The notes under the pieces are model-generated. The model was not told the DNA's origin. It did no database searches and saw only the letters and a list, made by a program, of their open reading frames with translations. A stretch of 64,000 bases of DNA from Candidatus Reconcilbacillus cellulovorans (GTDB lineage Bacteria > Bacillota > Bacilli > Paenibacillales > Reconciliibacillaceae): the NCBI GenBank assembly GCA_002507565.1, contig MOXJ01000005.1:1-64000 (forward strand). Reading direction: 5' to 3'. Below, one piece after another: positions 1-9,404 of this stretch (position 1 is the first letter of the stretch; each line of letters starts with the position of its first letter). The position numbers were made by a program, and so were the translations under genes.

Positions 1-62
1 ACTTGCATGTATTAGGCACGCCGCCAGCGTTCGTCCTGAGCCAGGATCAAACTCTCCATGCA
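1..62 (-). rRNA. 16S ribosomal RNA, 5' end only
   Basis: Read on the minus strand, the bases contain the universal 16S start motif AGAGTTTGATCCTGGCTCAG (positions 36-55), followed by the conserved GACGAACGCTGGCGGC stretch. The gene therefore begins near position 62 and runs off the left edge; only about 60 nt are visible. It shows that an rrn operon lies directly downstream of the minus-strand genes described here. The exact 5' end is inferred from the usual distance of about 7 nt before AGAGTTTG. Confidence 0.97.
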
Positions 63-134
63 GTTGTCCGTCTCTTCAAAAGCGCCGGTCGCAAGCGACT
101 CTCCTCGGAATCGCCCCACACCCGGTTCGCGTTG

Positions 135-150
135 CAGTTTTCAAAGAGCC
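135..150 (-). promoter_or_regulatory. rrn leader boxA-like antitermination element
   Basis: The minus strand reads GGCTCTTTGAAAACTG in the transcribed leader, about 75 nt before the 16S start. It matches the boxA/'CTCTTTGAAAACT' element common in Firmicute rRNA leaders, which recruits Nus factors for antitermination. The assignment rests on sequence resemblance and position. Confidence 0.65.
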
Positions 151-186
151 AGTCCCCTCCGCCCCGCGCCCCCGCGCGGCGACGGC

Positions 187-223
187 GTTTAATACTATAC
201 CACGGCGGAAAGCTGTGTGTCAA
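187..223 (-). promoter_or_regulatory. rrn promoter (sigma-A)
   Basis: The minus strand has TTGACA (218-223), an 18-nt spacer and TATAGT (194-199). Transcription should begin near 187, giving a leader of about 125 nt before 16S. The -35 hexamer lies only 10 nt beyond the stop codon of the upstream lipoprotein gene, with no terminator hairpin between. Confidence 0.85.
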
Positions 224-233
224 CCCGCCATCG

Positions 234-659
234 TCAATTTTGACCGATTTCCACTAAATAACGATATCGGGGAACTTGTTCCTTCAACAGGCGTTCGACA
301 TCGCTTCGAAGCCGCTCGGTCTGCTCCGCAGACAAAGGCTGTGTTCTGAGACGGACGCGGACGATACTCCCTTCAATCCACACCGTCGAAGAGCGGACAT
401 AAGGCAGTCGGCTCAACACGGACGCCATCAGGTCGGCATCGCGCGCATAACGGTCGTAAAAAGGTTGAGTGGGCAGATTCGGCATTGAGTTTTGCATTCC
501 CAGGTAGCCATCACGCCCGTAGGAACCTTCGTTCGAGCTGCCGTGCGTCCGAGCGCGGTCTGCACCGCAGCCGACCACAAGAATCACCGCCAGCGCCAAG
601 ACCGAAGCGACCATCGGCAGCTTGCGCAATCCCAGCCCGCGAAGGAAAAACGTACCCAC
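234..659 (-). CDS. YhcN/YlaJ-family sporulation lipoprotein
   Basis: A 141-residue exported lipoprotein. The N-terminus has a basic start, a hydrophobic run and a lipobox with Cys near residue 31 (VVGCG). The rest is soluble and ends in a compact domain in which 'SRLPYVRSSTVWIEGSIVRV' resembles YhcN/YlaJ spore lipoproteins, a family found in spore membranes. The start is GTG at 659, chosen because AGGAGGG lies 7 nt upstream. It lies between rpmE and the rrn promoter in the same direction. The biochemical role is unknown; family placement is from sequence character, so moderately sure. Confidence 0.7.
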   Translation of the reverse strand: MGTFFLRGLGLRKLPMVASVLALAVILVVGCGADRARTHGSSNEGSYGRDGYLGMQNSMPNLPTQPFYDRYARDADLMASVLSRLPYVRSSTVWIEGSIVRVRLRTQPLSAEQTERLRSDVERLLKEQVPRYRYLVEIGQN

Positions 660-728
660 GAAACATCCCTCCTCGCGTCTTTCGAATAGGGTGACCCGAG
701 AAGGGATGGTTCATTCCTTTCCGCCTCG

Positions 729-926
729 TTACATGCCGTACTTACGTCTGAACCGGTCGACACGGCCTCCTGTGTCGACAAATTTCTGTTTGCCGGTGAA
801 AAGCGGATGGCAGTTCGAGCAAATTTCGACGCGGATGTTCTGCTTGACGGATCCCGTCTCGAACGTATTGCCGCATGCGCACGTGACGGTGGTCACGTAA
901 AACTTCGGATGAATGCCCTGCTTCAT
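729..926 (-). CDS. rpmE: 50S ribosomal protein L31 (zinc-binding form)
   Basis: A 65-residue large-subunit protein starting [10 protein letters not shown]. Cysteines at residues 16, 18, 36 and 39 (CAC and CSNC) form the zinc site of the 'C+' L31 type. This form can act as a zinc reserve and is replaced by a zinc-free paralogue under zinc starvation in related bacteria (family knowledge). The ATG at 926 is preferred over an in-frame GTG at 935 because GAGGTGAG sits at the right distance and the GTG overlaps it. Single gene downstream of the foldase gene with its own likely extended -10 promoter. Confidence 0.97.
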   Translation of the reverse strand: MKQGIHPKFYVTTVTCACGNTFETGSVKQNIRVEICSNCHPLFTGKQKFVDTGGRVDRFRRKYGM

Positions 927-950
927 CAGTCTCACCTCACACGTCAGACG

Positions 951-959
951 ATTATATCA
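951..959 (-). promoter_or_regulatory. Extended -10 promoter of rpmE
   Basis: The minus strand reads TGATATAAT, an extended -10 (TGnTATAAT), 24 nt before the rpmE ATG and just after the foldase stop codon. No good -35 hexamer is visible, as is usual for extended -10 promoters. No palindromic Zur-like site is obvious. Confidence 0.55.
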
Positions 960-983
960 TGGCGGCCGCTGCAGCGCAACCGC

Positions 984-1961
984 TCAAAATTGTCGGGCGG
1001 TCCCTCCGTCGCCTTCCAGATACGCCGGATCGACGATTCTCGCGCGGTGTTTTTCCCGCAACGAGGCGAGCACTTCCGAAAGCGGCGGCGCCTTCTGCAG
1101 CGCCACTTCCTTCCGCGCCTTGCGATGCTTTTCTTCCGGCGTCATTCGGTTGACGACCTGTTTGTCTTTCAGTTTTAGAATGACGTAGCCGCCCTCGACG
1201 GCGACTGCGCCGCTCGTCTGGCCGACGGCCAATCGCTTCGCGGTTTCGAGAATGGCCGGATCCGTAAACGGATCGTGTTCGTCGATCCAACCGATATCGC
1301 CGCCGGCAAGAGCACTGGTTTCGTCCATTGATCGTTCACGAGCGACCTGTTCGAAATCGGCCCCTTCGCGAAGTTCGTCCAGCACGACGTCGGCCTGTTC
1401 TTTCGTTCTGACGGCGATTTTCAACAAATGAAACCGCGTATATTCACGAAATTGTTCGGGGTGGTCGCGTATGTAGGCGTCGATTTCGCTCTGGGAAACT
1501 TGAATGGAAAATATAGCGATCTTCTCAAGCAACAATCGGTATTTGACGTCTTCCTCAAGCTCCTCCCGCGTCATCCCGAGCTGTTCGAGCATCGTGCGAT
1601 AAAACTGTTCTTCACTTTCATAACCTTCCTGCATGTCGCGCAATTCGGCTTCAAGCTCCTCACGGCTAACCGACAGTCCGAGCTGCTCGGCTTCCAGCCG
1701 AACCGTCTCGCGGTCAATCAGCACCTGAAGAGCCTCGCGCGCATAACGTTTTAGCAAATAGGATTTCAAGTCTGATTCGGTAATCGATTTGCCGCCGACT
1801 TCCGCCACCGCGTGCTTGTCCGCAGGAGAAGGCGACGGCGTTGCCGACGGCCCCGGGCCGCTCTGAAATCCCGGCGACATTCCCCATTGTGCGAGCGCCC
1901 AAGCCGACAAAAATAAAAACGCAAGTCCCGCCAGCAACCACCACGATCCGCACTTCCGCAT
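984..1961 (-). CDS. Parvulin-type peptidyl-prolyl isomerase, YacD-like, membrane anchored
   Basis: A 325-residue extracytoplasmic folding factor. One hydrophobic anchor (residues about 8-26) is followed by a Pro/Ser-rich linker, a helical SurA/PrsA-like N-terminal region (about 55-190) and a rotamase (PpiC) domain (about 195-290) with the typical 'GGDIGWIDEHDP' and 'VGQTSGAV' segments. There is no lipobox Cys. It probably helps exported proteins fold outside the membrane. It follows hslO, the position of yacD in B. subtilis. GGGGAGC 8 nt upstream supports the ATG at 1961. Its substrates are not known. Confidence 0.88.
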   Translation of the reverse strand: MRKCGSWWLLAGLAFLFLSAWALAQWGMSPGFQSGPGPSATPSPSPADKHAVAEVGGKSITESDLKSYLLKRYAREALQVLIDRETVRLEAEQLGLSVSREELEAELRDMQEGYESEEQFYRTMLEQLGMTREELEEDVKYRLLLEKIAIFSIQVSQSEIDAYIRDHPEQFREYTRFHLLKIAVRTKEQADVVLDELREGADFEQVARERSMDETSALAGGDIGWIDEHDPFTDPAILETAKRLAVGQTSGAVAVEGGYVILKLKDKQVVNRMTPEEKHRKARKEVALQKAPPLSEVLASLREKHRARIVDPAYLEGDGGTARQF

Positions 1962-1991
1962 CCGTCTAAGCTCCCCGCCCGATCGTTTCCG

Positions 1992-2879
1992 CTAATTTTT
2001 CAGACGTTGCAAAAGGCTTTCAAGTTCATACCGATCAAAACGATAGATTTGCCCGCAATAATGACAGACGAGTTCCGCACGCCCGTCTTCCTCTAGGATC
2101 CTGCCGATCTCGTCGCTCCCGAATCCGGTAAGCGTTTCTTCCACCCGCTCGCGGGAACAACGGCAGGCAAACCGCACCTCCTGCCGATCCAAAAAGCGTA
2201 CATCGCCCAAAATCTCCGACAGCAGTCGTTCAGGTGTCCCGCCATCCGCAAACAAAGAATTGACCGGCGGCAAAGCGCGCAATTTCTGCTCGATTTCCTC
2301 GACCTTCTCTTCCGGCACGCCGGCCATCAGCTGAACGATCCAGCCGCCCGCTGCAAGAACGCGTCCGTCGGCAGCAGTCGTAACGCCGAGCGCCACGGCC
2401 GACGGAACTTGTTCCGATTTTGCGAAATAGTAAGCGAAATCCTCGCCCAGTTCTCCCGACACGATCGGAACGCTGCCGCGATACGGTTCTTTCAATCCGA
2501 TGTCCTTGATGACGTGCAAAAACCCCGACTTGCCGACGGCGCCGGCGACGTCGGGTTTGCCTGCCGCATTCGGCGGTAACTCGACATCGGGGTGATCGAC
2601 GAAACCGCGCACCGAGCCGTCAGCGTCGGCTTCCGCGACGACCGCACCGACCGGGCCGTCGCCGCGGATTTGCACCGCGACTTTGCCGCCGTCTTTCAGC
2701 ATGTAGGCCATCATAACGACCGCAGTTGCCGCCCGTCCGAGCACTGCCGTCGCCAGCGGCGCCAAGCCGTGGGCAAGCCGCAGCTGTTCGATTGTGTTCG
2801 TCGTCTTCGCCGCAAACGCGCGAATGCAGCCGTCCGACGTGATGGCCCGCACCATATAATCGTTATCTGTTTTTTTCAT
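1992..2879 (-). CDS. hslO: Hsp33 redox-regulated chaperone
   Basis: A 295-residue cytoplasmic holdase activated by oxidative stress. The N-terminal Hsp33 fold begins at about residue 9 (MVRAITSDG). The C-terminal zinc switch is present as CRC and CHYC (about residues 239-241 and 272-275), the four cysteines that form disulfides on oxidation. The first ATG overlaps the end of coaX by 17 nt, implying coupled translation; the internal Met at 2855 has no ribosome binding site. The coaX-hslO-foldase order is the same as coaX-hslO-yacD in Bacillus. Confidence 0.96.
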   Translation of the reverse strand: MKKTDNDYMVRAITSDGCIRAFAAKTTNTIEQLRLAHGLAPLATAVLGRAATAVVMMAYMLKDGGKVAVQIRGDGPVGAVVAEADADGSVRGFVDHPDVELPPNAAGKPDVAGAVGKSGFLHVIKDIGLKEPYRGSVPIVSGELGEDFAYYFAKSEQVPSAVALGVTTAADGRVLAAGGWIVQLMAGVPEEKVEEIEQKLRALPPVNSLFADGGTPERLLSEILGDVRFLDRQEVRFACRCSRERVEETLTGFGSDEIGRILEEDGRAELVCHYCGQIYRFDRYELESLLQRLKN

Positions 2880-3627
2880 AAATGATCCGCAGTCCTTCCA
2901 GCGTTAAAAACGGATTGACGTCCTGAATCACGCTTGATTCGTCGGCGATCAAGCCGGCCAGCCCGCCAGTCGCGATGACCTTGGCGTCGATCTGGAATTC
3001 TCGACGCATCCGCTCGACGATGCCGTCGACCTGGGAGGCGAAACCGAAGATGATGCCGGCCTGCATTGCAGCGACGGAATTTCGTCCGACCGTGCTTTTC
3101 GGTTTAGCCAATTCGATGCGCGGCAATTTCGCGGCATGGCGATACAAAGCTTCCGTCGAAATGCCGATGCCGGGCGCGATTGCACCGCCGAGATAACAGC
3201 CCGTCTCGTCGATGAAGTCGAACGTCGTAGCCGTCCCGAAATCGACGACGATGACCGGCGGACCGTACAGCTCGATGGCGGCCACTGCGTTGCAGATGCG
3301 GTCGGCTCCGACTTCCCGCGGATTTTCGTATTTGATGTTCAGACCGGTCCGTACGCCGGGTCCGACCACGAGCGGAACTTGTTTTAAATACGTCCTGCAC
3401 AGCTCCTCGATCACCATCATCAGCGGCGGAACAACCGAAGAGACGACGACGCCTTCCACCCGGTCCGCTTCAAATCCGGCATGGCGGAACAACTGATGAA
3501 TCAAAATACCGTATTCGTCCGCGGTCGCCTGCCTGTTCGTGCCGAGTCGCCAGTGACGAAGAAGCTCGCGCCCGCGGTAAAGCCCGAGCACGATGTTCGT
3601 GTTGCCGACGTCGATGGCGAGAATCAT
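2863..3627 (-). CDS. coaX: Type III pantothenate kinase
   Basis: A 254-residue ATP-dependent kinase for the first step of coenzyme A synthesis (pantothenate to 4'-phosphopantothenate). The ASKHA-fold motifs are visible: [10 protein letters not shown] at residues 6-15, and '[11 protein letters not shown]' and '[13 protein letters not shown]' in the middle. CoaX enzymes need a monovalent cation and are not feedback-inhibited by CoA (family knowledge). The ATG overlaps the nadC stop as ATGA, so the nadABC and coaX cistrons are translationally coupled. Confidence 0.97.
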   Translation of the reverse strand: MILAIDVGNTNIVLGLYRGRELLRHWRLGTNRQATADEYGILIHQLFRHAGFEADRVEGVVVSSVVPPLMMVIEELCRTYLKQVPLVVGPGVRTGLNIKYENPREVGADRICNAVAAIELYGPPVIVVDFGTATTFDFIDETGCYLGGAIAPGIGISTEALYRHAAKLPRIELAKPKSTVGRNSVAAMQAGIIFGFASQVDGIVERMRREFQIDAKVIATGGLAGLIADESSVIQDVNPFLTLEGLRIIYEKNR

Positions 3628-4502
3628 TTTACGGCCTCCTTGCGGCCCGAAAGGTCAAGACTGATGTCGAGCGCCGGCGCGGAGTGCGTGATGCGGCCGA
3701 TCGAGATGACGTCGACGCCGGTCTCGGCGATTTCCCGTACGTTGTCCAGCGTGACCGAGCCCGATGCCTCGACGACGGCGTGCGGAAGAACGGAGCGGAT
3801 GCGGCGCACCGCCTCGCGCATGACGTCGATCGGCATGTTGTCCAATAGAAAAATGTCCGCCCCCGCCTCCAGCGCCTCGTCTAATTGCTCGAGCGTTTCG
3901 ACTTCGACCTCGATTTTCATCGTGTGCGACAGCTGCGCCTTGGCGGCTCCGATCGCCCGCGCCACGCCTCCGGCAGCTTTGATGTGATTGTCTTTGATCA
4001 GTACGGCGTCGTATAGGCCGAACCGGTGACTGTGGCCGCCGCCGACGCGTACAGCGTATTTTTCCAGAACGCGCAGTCCCGGCGTCGTTTTCCGGGTATC
4101 GGAGATTCGGACAGGCAAACCTTCCACCGCGTCGACGAACGCCCTTGTCGTCGTGGCAACTCCGGAAAGTCTCTGCAGCAGATTGAGTACCAGCCGTTCC
4201 GCGATCAAAATGGCGCGCGTATTGCCCGTCACCGTCGCCAAAACGGTTCCGCGCTCGATCCGACCGCCTTCCGGCACGAGCGGGACGAACACCAGGCCGG
4301 GATCGACTTCGGCGAACACCGCCTTGGCAACCGGCAAGCCGGCGACGACGCCGGGCTGCTTCGCGTGAATGACCGCGTCGGATTCATGGTTGGCCGGGAC
4401 GGTCGTCATCGTCGTCACATCACCGGTTCCGACATCTTCATCCAGCCATCTGCGGATGGATTCCCGCAGCGATCCTCCGTTTACGCCGTTGACTTCAAAC
4501 AT
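3624..4502 (-). CDS. nadC: Nicotinate-nucleotide pyrophosphorylase (carboxylating)
   Basis: Quinolinate phosphoribosyltransferase, the last of the three de novo NAD steps before NaMN. It is 292 residues long and starts MFEVNGVNG. Family motifs are clear: '[11 protein letters not shown]' near the N-terminus, '[13 protein letters not shown]', '[18 protein letters not shown]' and 'LDNMPIDVM'. The reading frame is open further upstream, but that part lies inside nadB; the start at 4502 gives an 8-nt overlap (ATGTTTGA) with the nadB stop, typical of coupled genes. Confidence 0.97.
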   Translation of the reverse strand: MFEVNGVNGGSLRESIRRWLDEDVGTGDVTTMTTVPANHESDAVIHAKQPGVVAGLPVAKAVFAEVDPGLVFVPLVPEGGRIERGTVLATVTGNTRAILIAERLVLNLLQRLSGVATTTRAFVDAVEGLPVRISDTRKTTPGLRVLEKYAVRVGGGHSHRFGLYDAVLIKDNHIKAAGGVARAIGAAKAQLSHTMKIEVEVETLEQLDEALEAGADIFLLDNMPIDVMREAVRRIRSVLPHAVVEASGSVTLDNVREIAETGVDVISIGRITHSAPALDISLDLSGRKEAVK

Positions 4503-6114
4503 CTGCCGCGTCCTCCTCCAACACGCCGTCGTCGCGATGAAACAAGAGATGTTTCCTCCAGCAGGCGTCGTCGCGCTCCGGATAATCTTCACGAAAATGC
4601 GCCCCGCGGCTTTCCGTCCGAAGCTTAGCGGCACGCGTCGCCAGCAAGGCGCAGGTCAACAGGTTCGCGAATTCGAACTCCTCGCGATCGGCAAGCCGGC
4701 AATAAAAAACGTTCATGTGGCGCATCAGCTCGTGTCCGGCTTTCTCCAACCCTTCCGCGTTCCGCTTCAAGCCGACGTGGCGCAACATCGTTTTTTGCAG
4801 CCGGAGCCGTTTTTCAACTGCCTGCTGCCGGAGCGGCTCGCTGCGGCCGAAGTCGGCTTCGATCCGTACCGGTTCACCGGATAACGGCGGACACGTCTCG
4901 ATGCTGCGGACAATGCGACGGCCAAACACGACGGCTTCGGATAGCGAATTGCTGGCAAGCCGGTTGGCGCCGTGTACGCCGGTCGAGCTCACCTCGCCGC
5001 AGGCATACAGACGCGGTACGGACGTCTGGCCGTCGAGATCGGTCCGGACGCCCCCCATCATATAATGCGCTGCCGGAGCAACGGGAATCCAGTCGCTGGT
5101 CAGATCGAGTCCATATTGCAAGCAAAAATTATAAATATTGGGGAATCGCTGTTTGATCTTCTCCGCATCTTCGTGCGTGATGTCCAGATAGACGAAGGTA
5201 GCGTTCGTCTGCTCCATTTCTTTTACGATCGCGCGGGCGACGACGTCGCGCGGCGCCAGTTCCGCCTGCGGATGATGGCGCGGCATGAACCGTTCGCCGT
5301 GAATGTTGCGCAAAACGGCACCTTCGCCGCGCAGCGCTTCAGAAAGAAGAAAACGCGGCGCACCGGGATACGTCAGGACGGTCGGATGAAACTGGACGAA
5401 TTCCAGATCGCGCACGAGGGCGCCGGCGCGATAGGCCATCGCGACGCCGTCGCCCGTGGCGATGTCGGGATTGGTCGTATACCGGTAGAGCTGCCCGGCG
5501 CCGCCCGTACAAAGAACCGTGGCCCGCGCGCGGACGAATACGCGCCCGCCGTCCGGACGCTGTACGAGTACGCCGAGGCATTCGCCGCGCCGTGTGACAA
5601 CGTCGATCGCGAAATGATGTTCCCAGACTTCAATGCCCGCGGTTTCGCGCACGCGCTCGGACAGAGCGCGCACAATTTCATAGCCTGTGGCGTCGCCGCG
5701 CGCGTGGAGAATACGCCGCTGGCTGTGCGCGCCTTCCCGCGTCAGCGCGTATGTTCCGTTTTCTTCCTCGTCAAAACGCGTGCCGAGCGCGATCAGCTCC
5801 CGGACGCATTCAGGCCCTTCATGCACGAGTACGTCCACCGCAGCGGACGAACAGAGGCCGGCGCCGGCGGCCAGCGTATCTTGGCGGTGATATTCCGGCG
5901 AATCGTCGTCGCTGAATACGGCGGCGATACCGCCCTGCGCGTAGCGCGTGTTCGATTCGAGCAACGCCGTCTTCGACACGAGCAGGACGCGGAGCTTCTC
6001 GGCGGCCTTCAACGCCGTGAACAGACCGGCGATGCCGCTGCCGACGACGACAACGTCGGTCTCGGCGACATCGATCCGGCCTGTCGAAAAATCGACCAAA
6101 TAACGCGGCGTCAT
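4495..6114 (-). CDS. nadB: L-aspartate oxidase
   Basis: A 539-residue FAD flavoenzyme that oxidises L-aspartate to iminoaspartate for quinolinate synthesis. The Rossmann dinucleotide motif VVGSGIAGLFTALKA is near residue 23, the flavin/substrate segments 'RYAQGGIAAVFSDDDSP' and 'GEVSSTGVHGANRLASNSL' follow, and the C-terminal helical domain is present. Length is normal for NadB. It lies 3 nt after the nadA stop, in the order nadA-nadB-nadC. B. subtilis keeps its nad genes elsewhere, next to nifS and nadR, so the setting is different here. Confidence 0.97.
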   Translation of the reverse strand: MTPRYLVDFSTGRIDVAETDVVVVGSGIAGLFTALKAAEKLRVLLVSKTALLESNTRYAQGGIAAVFSDDDSPEYHRQDTLAAGAGLCSSAAVDVLVHEGPECVRELIALGTRFDEEENGTYALTREGAHSQRRILHARGDATGYEIVRALSERVRETAGIEVWEHHFAIDVVTRRGECLGVLVQRPDGGRVFVRARATVLCTGGAGQLYRYTTNPDIATGDGVAMAYRAGALVRDLEFVQFHPTVLTYPGAPRFLLSEALRGEGAVLRNIHGERFMPRHHPQAELAPRDVVARAIVKEMEQTNATFVYLDITHEDAEKIKQRFPNIYNFCLQYGLDLTSDWIPVAPAAHYMMGGVRTDLDGQTSVPRLYACGEVSSTGVHGANRLASNSLSEAVVFGRRIVRSIETCPPLSGEPVRIEADFGRSEPLRQQAVEKRLRLQKTMLRHVGLKRNAEGLEKAGHELMRHMNVFYCRLADREEFEFANLLTCALLATRAAKLRTESRGAHFREDYPERDDACWRKHLLFHRDDGVLEEDAADV

Positions 6115-6117
6115 TCG

Positions 6118-7056
6118 TCATTTCACCTGCAACATCCGTTCCAACGAAAGGCGGGCTTTTTCTGCGATATGCGGCGGAACATAAATTTCGGGTTTCATGG
6201 TTTCCAAACAACGCGCCACTTTTTTGAGCGTATTGACTTTCATGTTCGGGCAAACGAGAAACTTTGTGGCGAAATAAAACTTTTTATGCGGGCTGTCCTT
6301 GCGCAGCTGGTAACCGGTTCCGTCCTCCGTGCCTACGATGAATTCCTCGCACGGCGATTCGCGGCAATACCGGATAATAGCGGTCGTGCTGCCAACGAAA
6401 TCGGCCAGCTTCACGACGTCGGGCCGACATTCTGGGTGCGCGACGAACTGCGCGTTCGGATACCGCTTCTTCATCTCCATGACGTCCTTGACCGTCAGCA
6501 GGTCGTGCGTGTTGCAGTAGCCTTCCCAGATGATCATTTTTTTGTTTGTGAATTGAGACACATAGTGGCCTAAATTTTTGTCAGGCACCCAGATGACTTC
6601 GTCTGAGTCGACCGACTGAACGACTTTCACCGCGTTCGACGACGTGCAGCAAATGTCGGATTCCGCCTTGATCTCCGCCGAGGAATTGATATACGTGACG
6701 ACTTTGGCGTTCGGATGTTTCCGCTTCAACTCGCGTAGGCCGTCGACGTCGACCATGTCCGCCATCGGGCAACCGGCGCGCTCGTCGGGGATGATCACGC
6801 GTTTGTCCGGAGCGAGAATTTTCGCGCTTTCCCCCATGAAATGCACGCCGCAAAACACGATGACGTCCGCGTCGGTCTCGGCGGCCTTCTGCGCAAGCAG
6901 GAACGAATCGCCGCGGAAATCGGCGATTTCCTGAATCTCATCTCTCTGGTAGTAATGTGCAAGAATGATGGCGTTCCGCTCTTTCTTCAAGCGGGCGATA
7001 CGCTCTTTCAGTTCCTGCTGCTGTTCTGCCTTGTATTCCAGGGCGAGCGCTTCCAT
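6118..7056 (-). CDS. nadA: Quinolinate synthase A
   Basis: A 312-residue [4Fe-4S] enzyme that condenses iminoaspartate with dihydroxyacetone phosphate to quinolinate. Visible family motifs include 'AIILAHYYQRDEIQ', 'FCGVHFMGESAKIL' and 'GCPMADMVD'; the three conserved cluster cysteines are plausible at FCGVHF, 'ICCTSSNAV' and 'LVCPNMKV'. The ATG at 7056 is chosen because GGGGGGAT precedes it; an upstream in-frame ATG at 7095 lacks a good site. First gene of a probable nadABC-coaX-hslO-foldase transcript. Confidence 0.96.
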   Translation of the reverse strand: MEALALEYKAEQQQELKERIARLKKERNAIILAHYYQRDEIQEIADFRGDSFLLAQKAAETDADVIVFCGVHFMGESAKILAPDKRVIIPDERAGCPMADMVDVDGLRELKRKHPNAKVVTYINSSAEIKAESDICCTSSNAVKVVQSVDSDEVIWVPDKNLGHYVSQFTNKKMIIWEGYCNTHDLLTVKDVMEMKKRYPNAQFVAHPECRPDVVKLADFVGSTTAIIRYCRESPCEEFIVGTEDGTGYQLRKDSPHKKFYFATKFLVCPNMKVNTLKKVARCLETMKPEIYVPPHIAEKARLSLERMLQVK

Positions 7057-7098
7057 CGGTGATCCCCCCCGATTCGAGCAAGTGAATGAAATCACAAA

Positions 7099-7154
7099 CT
7101 TCGAAACGAAGATAAGGTACTTTCAACTTTACACGATGGAAAAGCCGATGTCAA
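7099..7154 (-). promoter_or_regulatory. nadA promoter with downstream inverted repeat
   Basis: The minus strand has TTGACA (7149-7154), a 17-nt spacer and TAAAGT (7126-7131). Just downstream of the expected start lies a perfect short inverted repeat, CTTCG-TTT-CGAAG (7099-7111), which could be an operator or an RNA hairpin. An NAD-responsive repressor would be expected for this operon, but I cannot say this repeat is its site. Confidence 0.6.
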
Positions 7155-7308
7155 CGCGCCCGCCGCCCTCCATCGCAAAACGGGAAAAGAAACGAAACGC
7201 CCGGGCCGCAAGACAAACGGAAACCACCGCCTGAAGCGCAAACGGAAATCACGGACGGCGAATGCGCGCACGGGCCGGATGATTCACGTCGCGGCAGCGA
7301 GCCGAGGA

Positions 7309-9339
7309 TTATTCGTCCTTTTCCTTTTGGTCCGACGCGCCCTGCCCGTCCGGCAAAGACAGCGGATTCCCACGCTTCGCGCTATCCTGCACCGCTCTGG
7401 GGAAAAGCGAACCCGCGCGCCCGTCGGACGAAAACCGGTTGCGGTCGTGATGTGCGTTCACCCGCACCTCCACCTTCCGGTCGTCCTTGTTTTCCGCCCG
7501 CTCGTCGGCGGCAGGCGGCGGTTCGTCGTCCAAACGCCCCTTCTCCATCAACTGCTGGATTTGTTCCTTGTCCAGCGTCTCCCGCTCCAGCAACGTATTG
7601 GCGATCAAGTGCACTTTGTCGGCGTGTTCGGTCAGGATCGACTTGGCCCGGTCATAACAGGAACGTATAATGCTCTGCATCTCCAGATCGATCTCATAGG
7701 CGATCGCGTCGCTGTAGTTCTGTTCATGCCCGATGTCGCGGCCGAGAAACACCTGACCGGGATTGTGGCCGAACTGCATCGGCCCGAGCTTTTCGCTCAT
7801 ACCGTATTCGACGATCATGGCGCGGACGATCGACGTCGCCTTGCGGAAATCGTCATAGGCGCCGGTCCCGATCTCGCCGATGAACAGCTCTTCAGACGCG
7901 CGCCCTCCGAGAAGGCCGGTGATTTTGTCGAGCAGCTCGCTTTTCGTCTGCATCAACCGGTCTTCGCCCTCTTTGGGCAGGATCATCGCGTAGCCGCCTG
8001 CGCGGCCGCGCGGCACGATCGTCACCTTATGCACCATGTCCGCATCGTTGACGTAGTAACCGATGACGGTATGCCCGGCTTCATGATAGGCGATCATCCG
8101 CTTTTCGCGCGGGCTGATAATCCGGCTCTTCTTTTGCGTGCCGATCAGCACGCGGTCGAACGCCTCGTCGATCTCGGCCATCGAGATTTCCCGCTTGTTT
8201 CGCCGTGCGGCGATCAAAGCAGCCTCGTTCAGCAAGTTTTCCAGGTCGGCTCCCGTGAAGCCGGTCGTATAGCGAGCGATCGAAGCGAGGTCGACGTCCT
8301 TGGCCAGCGGCTTGTTGCGCGAATGGACACGCAAGACCGCTTCGCGCCCCTTGACGTCGGGACGATCGACCGTGATCTGCCGGTCGAACCGACCGGGCCG
8401 AAGCAGCGCCGGATCGAGGATGTCGGGACGGTTCGTCGCCGCAATGACGATAATCCCCTCATTTACGCCGAAACCGTCCATTTCGACTAGAAGCTGGTTT
8501 AACGTCTGCTCACGCTCGTCGTGTCCGCCGCCGAGCCCGGCACCGCGCTGGCGGCCGACCGCGTCGATCTCGTCGATGAAAATAATACAGGGCGCGTTTT
8601 TCTTGGCGTTCTCGAATAAGTCGCGCACCCGCGACGCGCCGACGCCGACGAACATTTCCACGAAATCCGAACCGCTGATGCTGAAAAACGGAACACCCGC
8701 CTCCCCGGCGACCGCACGGGCGAGCAGCGTTTTTCCCGTTCCCGGCGGTCCGTTGAGCAGCACGCCTTTCGGAATGCGGGCGCCGACAGCGGCGAATTTG
8801 CGCGGGTCCTTCAGGAATTCCACGATTTCGACCAGTTCCTGTTTTTCCTCATCCGCGCCGGCGACATCGTCGAACGTCACCTTTTTCTTGTCTTCCGTGT
8901 ACAGCCGGGCGCGGCTTTTGCCGAAATTCATGACCTTGCCGCCGCCGCCCTGCGCCTGATTGAGCAGGAAAAAGAACAGGATAAACATGATGACAAAGGG
9001 AATTATTGACGTCAAAAACGTCAACCAGACGTTTTCGCGCTCGGTTTCTTCCACCTCGTAACCGACGCCGCTCTGCTCCAGAAAATCAAGAAACAGATCG
9101 CTGAACGGCGCGCGCGCGACGAACGGCGTCCCGTCGCTCAAATTCCCTCTGACCAGGTAGGTGAGGTTCTGGACTTTCACCCTCAGGTTCGCGACTTCGT
9201 GCCGCTCGATGTGTTGGCGCAGCTCCGTATAGGTCAACTTCAGCTCATTGCCGTTCTGGTGGCTGATGAACTGAACGATTCCGACCGTCACGAGGATGAT
9301 GATCAAATAAAAGCCGGTATTGCGGAGGATGCGATTCAT
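7309..9339 (-). CDS. ftsH: ATP-dependent zinc metalloprotease FtsH
   Basis: A 676-residue membrane AAA+ protease that degrades damaged or unassembled membrane proteins and regulatory proteins. Two membrane segments (about residues 8-24 and 108-127) flank an external domain. The AAA module follows with Walker A '[14 protein letters not shown]', Walker B '[12 protein letters not shown]' and the second region of homology '[20 protein letters not shown]'. The zinc protease site is HEAGH. The C-terminal tail is charged and low in complexity. The ATG at 9339 follows AGGAGG by 7 nt; a TTG 6 nt earlier is less well placed. Order tilS-hpt-ftsH as in Bacillus. Confidence 0.98.
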   Translation of the reverse strand: MNRILRNTGFYLIIILVTVGIVQFISHQNGNELKLTYTELRQHIERHEVANLRVKVQNLTYLVRGNLSDGTPFVARAPFSDLFLDFLEQSGVGYEVEETERENVWLTFLTSIIPFVIMFILFFFLLNQAQGGGGKVMNFGKSRARLYTEDKKKVTFDDVAGADEEKQELVEIVEFLKDPRKFAAVGARIPKGVLLNGPPGTGKTLLARAVAGEAGVPFFSISGSDFVEMFVGVGASRVRDLFENAKKNAPCIIFIDEIDAVGRQRGAGLGGGHDEREQTLNQLLVEMDGFGVNEGIIVIAATNRPDILDPALLRPGRFDRQITVDRPDVKGREAVLRVHSRNKPLAKDVDLASIARYTTGFTGADLENLLNEAALIAARRNKREISMAEIDEAFDRVLIGTQKKSRIISPREKRMIAYHEAGHTVIGYYVNDADMVHKVTIVPRGRAGGYAMILPKEGEDRLMQTKSELLDKITGLLGGRASEELFIGEIGTGAYDDFRKATSIVRAMIVEYGMSEKLGPMQFGHNPGQVFLGRDIGHEQNYSDAIAYEIDLEMQSIIRSCYDRAKSILTEHADKVHLIANTLLERETLDKEQIQQLMEKGRLDDEPPPAADERAENKDDRKVEVRVNAHHDRNRFSSDGRAGSLFPRAVQDSAKRGNPLSLPDGQGASDQKEKDE

Positions 9340-9374
9340 CCCCAACCTCCTCTCAGGCAGCGGCTATCCATCCT

Positions 9375-9404
9375 ATTTTATCACGCTCTGAAATGCGGTT
9401 ACAA
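9375..9404 (-). promoter_or_regulatory. Probable ftsH promoter
   Basis: The minus strand has TTGTAA (9399-9404, overlapping the hpt stop), an 18-nt spacer and TAAAAT (9375-9380), about 35 nt before the ftsH start. It would let ftsH be transcribed separately from tilS-hpt. Confidence 0.5.

Noticed and set aside
4503-4634. N-terminal extension of nadC
   Set aside because: The extra codons lie inside nadB in another frame; the overlap start at 4502 is better.
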